The notes beneath the pieces are model-generated. The model was given only the letters and a program-made list of their open reading frames with translations, made no database searches and was not told where the DNA came from. Positions 7,868 to 11,326 of a DNA stretch of 11,326 bases are shown piece after piece (position 1 is the first letter of the stretch; the number at the start of each line of letters is the position of its first letter). This DNA is from an uncultured Romboutsia sp. (lineage in GTDB: Bacteria; Bacillota; Clostridia; Peptostreptococcales; Peptostreptococcaceae): positions 1 to 11,326 of the forward strand of contig CALESE010000187.1 of assembly GCA_937907205.1 (NCBI GenBank), given 5' to 3'. The position numbers were made by a program, and so were the translations under genes.

Positions 7868-9022
7868 TTATAGACCCCCCTCTAACACAGCTTCTGCTTT
7901 TACTCTTTCATATTCAGAAACTACATTTATTTCATTTGTATCATTTTTTATAATTGCATTATCCTCTATGATTGCACCTTCTCCTATCATAGCCTTTTCT
8001 ATAATTACATTTTTACCTATTTTTGCATTTGGCATTATAACGGAATCTTTTACTATACTGCCTTCCCCTACTTCAACTCCATGAGATAAAACTGAATGAT
8101 TTATTTCACCAAGTACTATACAACCATCAGCTATCATAGAATCATTTAAATTAGCATTCTTACCTACATATTGTGGTGGCATAGCCTTAGTATTTGTGTA
8201 AATTCTCCATCTATTATCATTTAAATCTAAAGATTCTTTTGAATTTATAAGATCCATATTAGCTTCCCATAAACTATCTATAGTACCTACATCTCTCCAG
8301 TATCCACTAAATGGATATGCAAACATACCTACATTATCTTCTAACATTTTAGGTAGTAAATTTTTACCGAAGTCATCATAACTTGCTCCATTATTTTCAA
8401 TTTGCATAAAGTATTCTTTTAAAACTTTCCAATCAAATATATAAACTCCCATAGATGCTAGATTACTCTTTGGATTTGCTGGCTTTTCATCAAATTCGTA
8501 TATACTTCCGTCATCATTTGTATTCATTATTCCAAATCTTGATGCATCTTCCCATGGTACTTCCATTACTGCTATTGTAACATTTGCGCCTCTTTCTTTA
8601 TGATATGATAACATTTTATTGTAATCCATTTTATATATATGATCACCTGATAATACCAATACATATTCAGGATTATAGCTATCTATAAAATCCATATTTT
8701 GATATATAGCATGAGCTGTTCCATTATACCAATTTCCTTCTATTTCATTCATATAAGGCTGTAATACATATACTCCACCATTTATTCTATCTAAATCCCA
8801 ATGGCTTCCCATACCAATATGAGTATTTAAAATTAAAGGTCTATACTGAGTTAATACTCCTACTGTATCAATACCAGAATTTGAACAGTTACTTAAAACA
8901 AAATCTATTATTCTATACTTTCCCCCAAATGATACTGCTGGCTTTGCAATTCTTTTTGTAAATACCCCAAGTCTTGATCCTTGACCACCTGCTAAAATCA
9001 TAGCTAACATTTCTTTTTTCAC
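7868..9022 (-). CDS. glgC: Glucose-1-phosphate adenylyltransferase (ADP-glucose pyrophosphorylase), catalytic subunit
   Basis: GlgC makes ADP-glucose from ATP and glucose-1-phosphate, the committed step of bacterial glycogen synthesis. The 384-residue protein has the signature AGGQGSRLGVFTKRIAKPAV (11-30), GGKYRIIDFVLSNCSNSG (33-50), LSGDHIYKMDY (124-134, with D127 as the metal-binding aspartate), EFDEKP (176-181) and YWRDVGTIDSLWEANMDL (241-258). The C-terminal left-handed beta-helix starts near 285. The start is GTG at 9022-9020, with AAGGGGG seven bases upstream. The ATG four codons later would be about 19 bases from that site and is less likely. It follows glgB by 39 bp and precedes glgD by one base. 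The last sense codons include a run of six G that is also the glgD ribosome binding site. Confidence 0.97.
   Translation of the reverse strand: MKKEMLAMILAGGQGSRLGVFTKRIAKPAVSFGGKYRIIDFVLSNCSNSGIDTVGVLTQYRPLILNTHIGMGSHWDLDRINGGVYVLQPYMNEIEGNWYNGTAHAIYQNMDFIDSYNPEYVLVLSGDHIYKMDYNKMLSYHKERGANVTIAVMEVPWEDASRFGIMNTNDDGSIYEFDEKPANPKSNLASMGVYIFDWKVLKEYFMQIENNGASYDDFGKNLLPKMLEDNVGMFAYPFSGYWRDVGTIDSLWEANMDLINSKESLDLNDNRWRIYTNTKAMPPQYVGKNANLNDSMIADGCIVLGEINHSVLSHGVEVGEGSIVKDSVIMPNAKIGKNVIIEKAMIGEGAIIEDNAIIKNDTNEINVVSEYERVKAEAVLEGGL
7875..7880 (-). promoter_or_regulatory. G6 ribosome binding site of glgD inside glgC
   Basis: GGGGGG, preceded by AGA, lies in the codons for the last E-G-G-L of GlgC and eight bases before the glgD ATG. 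It acts as coding sequence and ribosome binding site at once. Deleting one G would put the glgC frame into glgD. Confidence 0.75.
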
Positions 9023-9029
9023 TGACTTT

Positions 9030-9034
9030 CCCCC
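9030..9034 (-). promoter_or_regulatory. G5 ribosome binding site of glgC
   Basis: AAGGGGGA, seven bases before the GTG start of glgC, in the 39-bp gap after glgB. The rest of the gap is A/T-rich, with no hairpin that could terminate transcription, so glgB and glgC should be cotranscribed. Confidence 0.7.
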
Positions 9035-9061
9035 TTATTAAAACATAAAGATTATATATAT

Positions 9062-11077
9062 TTATAATTCTTTTATTTCTATTTTTTTATTTTTATGTAA
9101 TTCTTCGCTACTCTCTTTTCCACCTATAAAAACCTTTTTATCTTCGGATATAAAGTATTCATCAACAAGTATATCCTTACCCTTTATAAAAATTGCACCT
9201 AAAGGAGGTACTTTTATATTTATATGATAATTTTTATTATGCCATTTTTCATTTTTAGATACTAATTCTGATTCTTTCATAACTTGATTTGATCCCCAAT
9301 ATTTTTTGTCATCTGAATTAAATACTTCTTGATATGTCCCTGGATATGGTACTCCTACTTTATAGTCATAGTATACAACTGGTGTGAAATTAATTACTGC
9401 TATTACAAAATCCTTTGGATTTTTACCTTTTCTCATAAGAACTATTATACTTTGATCATTATTATGAGGATCTATAAAATCAAATCCTTCATAACTATTA
9501 TCTATCTCGTACATAGCCTTCTCATTTTTATAAAAATGATTTAAATCTTTTATATATTCTTGCATTTTAATGTGTGGTTCATATTCTAATAGTTCCCACT
9601 CCAATCCATATGCATATCTCCATTCTAATCCTTGAGCAAATTCAGATCCCATAAATAAAAGTTTTTTGCCTGGATGAATCATATAATATGCATATAAAGT
9701 TCTAAGATTTGCAAATTTTTGCCATGGATCACCTGGCATTTTATCTAATAATGATTTTTTACCATGAACAACTTCATCATGTGATAATGGTAATATAAAA
9801 TTTTCTGAAAATGCATACATAAATGAAAATGTTATTAAATCATGATGATATTTTTTATATATAGGATCCATTTCCATATATTTTAAAGTATCATTCATCC
9901 ATCCCATATTCCATTTATATGTAAATCCTAATGCTCCTGAATATGTTGGTCCTGTTACCATAGGCCAAGATGTTGATTCCTCTGCAATTATAAGAGGATT
10001 TTCTATATATCTGTATATTATTTCAGTAAACCTTTTTAGAAAATCTATTGCTTCTAAGTTCTCTCTTCCACCGTATTTATTTGGTTTCCACTGACCTATA
10101 TCATAATCTAAATACAACATACTTGAAACTGCATCAACTCGTATTCCATCTATATGAAACTCATTAAACCAGTACATTACATTTGATATTAAAAAACTAT
10201 TTACTTCCGGCTTACCTAAGTCAAAATGAGCTGTTCCCCATCCTACATTTTCAGCTTTTAATGGATCACTGTATTCATATTGAGATGACCCATCAAATTT
10301 ATATAATCCATGTTCATCTTTACAGAAATGGCTATATGCAAAATCTAATATTACTCCTATATTACTTTTATGACACTTATCTACAAATGCCTTAAACTCA
10401 TCTGGTGTTCCATGCCTACTTGTAACACTATAGTATCCAACTGTTTGATATCCCCATGATTCATCTAAAGGGTGTTCTGTTATTGGCATTATTTCTATAT
10501 GTGTATATCCCATATCTTTTACATAGTCCACCATCTCGTAAAGTTCTTTGAATGAAAAATATTCTCCATCCCATTTCCTTTTCCAGGAACCTAAATTAAC
10601 TTCATAAATATTCAATGGTTTATTGTTTGGATTATTATCCTTTTTGCTTTTTTGCCACTTACTATCTTTCCATTTATAATTTAGATCTTCGTAGACTATA
10701 GATGCTGTTTCAGGTCTTTTTTGCGAATAATTAGCGTATGGATCTGACTTTAAGCGACTAATATTATCACATCCAATAACATTATATTTATATGCTTGGC
10801 CTATTATTACATCTTTTATAAAAATATTCCAAATTCCACTATTATTGATATTATTCATTGGATGTGATTTATTATTCCAATTATTAAACTCTCCAACCAA
10901 ATATACTTCTTTAGCATTTGGTGCCCATACTGTAAAGCTTACTCCTTTATTTTTTTCATATGTAGTTATATGGCTACCCATAAATTTGTAACTATCATAT
11001 GATTGTCCTTTTTTAAATTTTTTGATATTTTCTTCGCTAATGAGATCTTCATACTTAGTTGTTTTATTATATTCCAT
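9062..11077 (-). CDS. glgB: 1,4-alpha-glucan branching enzyme (GH13, CBM48)
   Basis: GlgB cuts an alpha-1,4 chain and re-attaches the piece through an alpha-1,6 bond, creating the branches of glycogen. The 671-residue protein has an N-terminal CBM48-type domain (about 30-125, with FTVWAPNAKEVYLVGEFNNW at 48-67), the connecting YEVNLGSWKR (158-167), the GH13 barrel and a C-terminal beta domain ending near VPPLGAIFIKGKD (623-635). Region II GIRVDAV gives nucleophile D315, region III IIAEEST gives acid/base E366, and region IV LPLSHDEVVHGK gives H433 and D434. Region I reads LDFAYSHF (D245, H250), unlike the usual LDWVP.HF. A charged tail of about 35 residues follows the last recognisable strand. 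The ATG at 11077 has AAGGAGAGGAG upstream with nine bases spacing, the most canonical site in the operon. It is the first gene of the operon. Confidence 0.96.
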   Translation of the reverse strand: MEYNKTTKYEDLISEENIKKFKKGQSYDSYKFMGSHITTYEKNKGVSFTVWAPNAKEVYLVGEFNNWNNKSHPMNNINNSGIWNIFIKDVIIGQAYKYNVIGCDNISRLKSDPYANYSQKRPETASIVYEDLNYKWKDSKWQKSKKDNNPNNKPLNIYEVNLGSWKRKWDGEYFSFKELYEMVDYVKDMGYTHIEIMPITEHPLDESWGYQTVGYYSVTSRHGTPDEFKAFVDKCHKSNIGVILDFAYSHFCKDEHGLYKFDGSSQYEYSDPLKAENVGWGTAHFDLGKPEVNSFLISNVMYWFNEFHIDGIRVDAVSSMLYLDYDIGQWKPNKYGGRENLEAIDFLKRFTEIIYRYIENPLIIAEESTSWPMVTGPTYSGALGFTYKWNMGWMNDTLKYMEMDPIYKKYHHDLITFSFMYAFSENFILPLSHDEVVHGKKSLLDKMPGDPWQKFANLRTLYAYYMIHPGKKLLFMGSEFAQGLEWRYAYGLEWELLEYEPHIKMQEYIKDLNHFYKNEKAMYEIDNSYEGFDFIDPHNNDQSIIVLMRKGKNPKDFVIAVINFTPVVYYDYKVGVPYPGTYQEVFNSDDKKYWGSNQVMKESELVSKNEKWHNKNYHINIKVPPLGAIFIKGKDILVDEYFISEDKKVFIGGKESSEELHKNKKIEIKEL

Positions 11078-11086
11078 ATGTAAAAT

Positions 11087-11097
11087 CTCCTCTCCTT
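11087..11097 (-). promoter_or_regulatory. Strong doubled ribosome binding site of glgB
   Basis: AAGGAGAGGAG contains two overlapping GGAG cores, the proximal one nine bases from the ATG. Unlike the G-run sites of the next three genes, it matches the canonical anti-Shine-Dalgarno complement. Confidence 0.8.
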
Positions 11098-11120
11098 ATT
11101 GATATGCCATATAGTTATTA

Positions 11121-11149
11121 ATTATATCGTAAAACATACATTATTTTAC
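11121..11149 (-). promoter_or_regulatory. Candidate sigma-A promoter of the glycogen operon
   Basis: A perfect TATAAT at 11126-11121 lies 17 bp downstream of a poor -35 box, GTAAAA (11149-11144, 3 of 6 matches to TTGACA). Start of transcription would fall near 11114, leaving a leader of about 37 bases with the strong ribosome binding site. The weak -35 and the dyad filling the spacer suggest a regulated promoter, possibly activator-dependent. This is inference from box matching in very AT-rich DNA. Confidence 0.5.
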
Positions 11150-11151
11150 GA
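11127..11151. promoter_or_regulatory. 25-bp operator-like dyad abutting the glgB -10 box
   Basis: TCGTAAAA at 11127-11134 and TTTTACGA at 11144-11151 are perfect 8-bp inverted arms around a 9-bp spacer. Each arm holds a CG step, rare in this sequence. The dyad fills the space from the -35 to the first base before the -10 box, a classic place for a repressor site, or for an activator that works from the spacer. It has no T-tract and is not a terminator. The binding protein is unknown to me. Confidence 0.55.
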
Positions 11152-11153
11152 AT

Positions 11154-11168
11154 AACTTTCAGAAAAAT
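11154..11168. promoter_or_regulatory. CodY-like box upstream of glgB
   Basis: The minus-strand 15-mer ATTTTTCTGAAAGTT matches the CodY consensus AATTTTCWGAAAATT at 13 of 15 positions. It lies two bases upstream of the dyad and just upstream of the -35 box. CodY is the branched-chain-amino-acid and GTP sensing regulator of low-GC Firmicutes. In AT-rich DNA, two-mismatch matches do occur by chance, so this is a candidate only. Confidence 0.35.
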
Positions 11169-11206
11169 TCGGATAATTTTTTATATTTTTTGATATTTTC
11201 TTTTAT

Positions 11207-11256
11207 TATTTTTTATTAATATATTTTGTGTTTGTAAAATATATTAATAAAAAATA
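11207..11256. repeat. AT-only inverted repeat, 21-bp perfect arms
   Basis: The arms at 11207-11227 and 11236-11256 are exact reverse complements made solely of A and T, separated by the 8-base loop GTGTTTGT. Neither strand carries a T-tract directly after the second arm, so it is not a classical terminator. It lies about 60 bp upstream of the candidate -35 box of glgB. It could be a cruciform-forming element, an mRNA-end hairpin of a gene beyond the window, or a binding site. Confidence 0.6.
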
Positions 11257-11326
11257 TATATAAAAATATTATAAAATTTTTCTTAATATATAATTTTAAT
11301 AATATAGCTTTATAAAAGATAGATTG

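Noticed and set aside
6815..8084. Plus-strand open frames of about 70-100 codons opposite glgD and glgC
   Set aside because: They are shadows of strongly conserved minus-strand genes, with no ribosome binding sites and no recognisable domains.
9329..10395. Plus-strand open frames of about 70 codons opposite glgB
   Set aside because: Antisense shadows of conserved glgB regions, low complexity and without start signals.
11078..11114. Riboswitch or T-box leader before glgB
   Set aside because: The predicted leader is only about 37 bases and shows no conserved RNA motif or terminator hairpin.
11135..11142. CATACATT on the plus strand resembles a sigma-E -10 box, of interest because B. subtilis glgB is sigma-E dependent
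   Set aside because: It points away from glgB, no matching -35 box lies at the right distance, and no plus-strand gene follows within the window.
1..11326. CRISPR arrays, tRNA/rRNA genes, insertion sequences
   Set aside because: No regularly spaced repeats, cloverleaf-like GC-rich segments, transposase frames or terminal inverted repeats were seen.

Overview
This window is strongly AT-rich (G+C clearly below 30% by eye). Its only well-supported genes are all on the minus strand. The genome type fits a low-GC Firmicute of class Clostridia, probably near Peptostreptococcaceae or Clostridiaceae. The evidence is TTA/ATA/AGA-dominated codon use, frequent GTG/TTG starts, strong purine-rich ribosome binding sites, and the Firmicute-type glgB-C-D-A-P gene order including the GlgD paralogue. 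Genus assignment from this sequence alone is inference.

Layout, read in the direction of transcription (high to low coordinates): an AT-rich control region (11078-11326) with a 21-bp-arm AT palindrome, phased A-tracts, a CodY-like box and a 25-bp dyad against a -10 box; then a tight six-gene operon glgB (11077-9062), glgC (9022-7868), glgD (7866-6739), glgA (6720-5278), glgP (5262-2815) and an intracellular GH13 alpha-glucan hydrolase (about 2837-975). Gaps are 39, 1, 18 and 15 bp, and the last pair overlaps. A rho-independent terminator (947-974) starts directly after the GH13 stop. After about 145 bp holding another 25-bp dyad comes a stand-alone single-stranded-DNA-binding protein gene, ssb (803-393), with its own terminator (339-370). 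The last 340 bp carry no intact gene, only a possible decayed membrane-protein fragment (1-219).

Function: GlgC, probably with catalytically dead GlgD as partner subunit, makes ADP-glucose from glucose-1-phosphate and ATP. GlgA polymerises it into alpha-1,4-glucan and GlgB adds alpha-1,6 branches. GlgP releases glucose-1-phosphate from chain ends, and the GH13 enzyme probably hydrolyses limit dextrins or branched oligosaccharides. The operon therefore encodes both synthesis and mobilisation of glycogen. No glgX, malQ or phosphoglucomutase gene is present.

I see no clearly novel system. The points most worth a second look are the translation signals of the operon core (runs of 5-6 G as Shine-Dalgarno sites before glgC, glgD and glgA, one lying where a single-base deletion would fuse GlgC to GlgD) and the operator-like dyads upstream of glgB and ssb.
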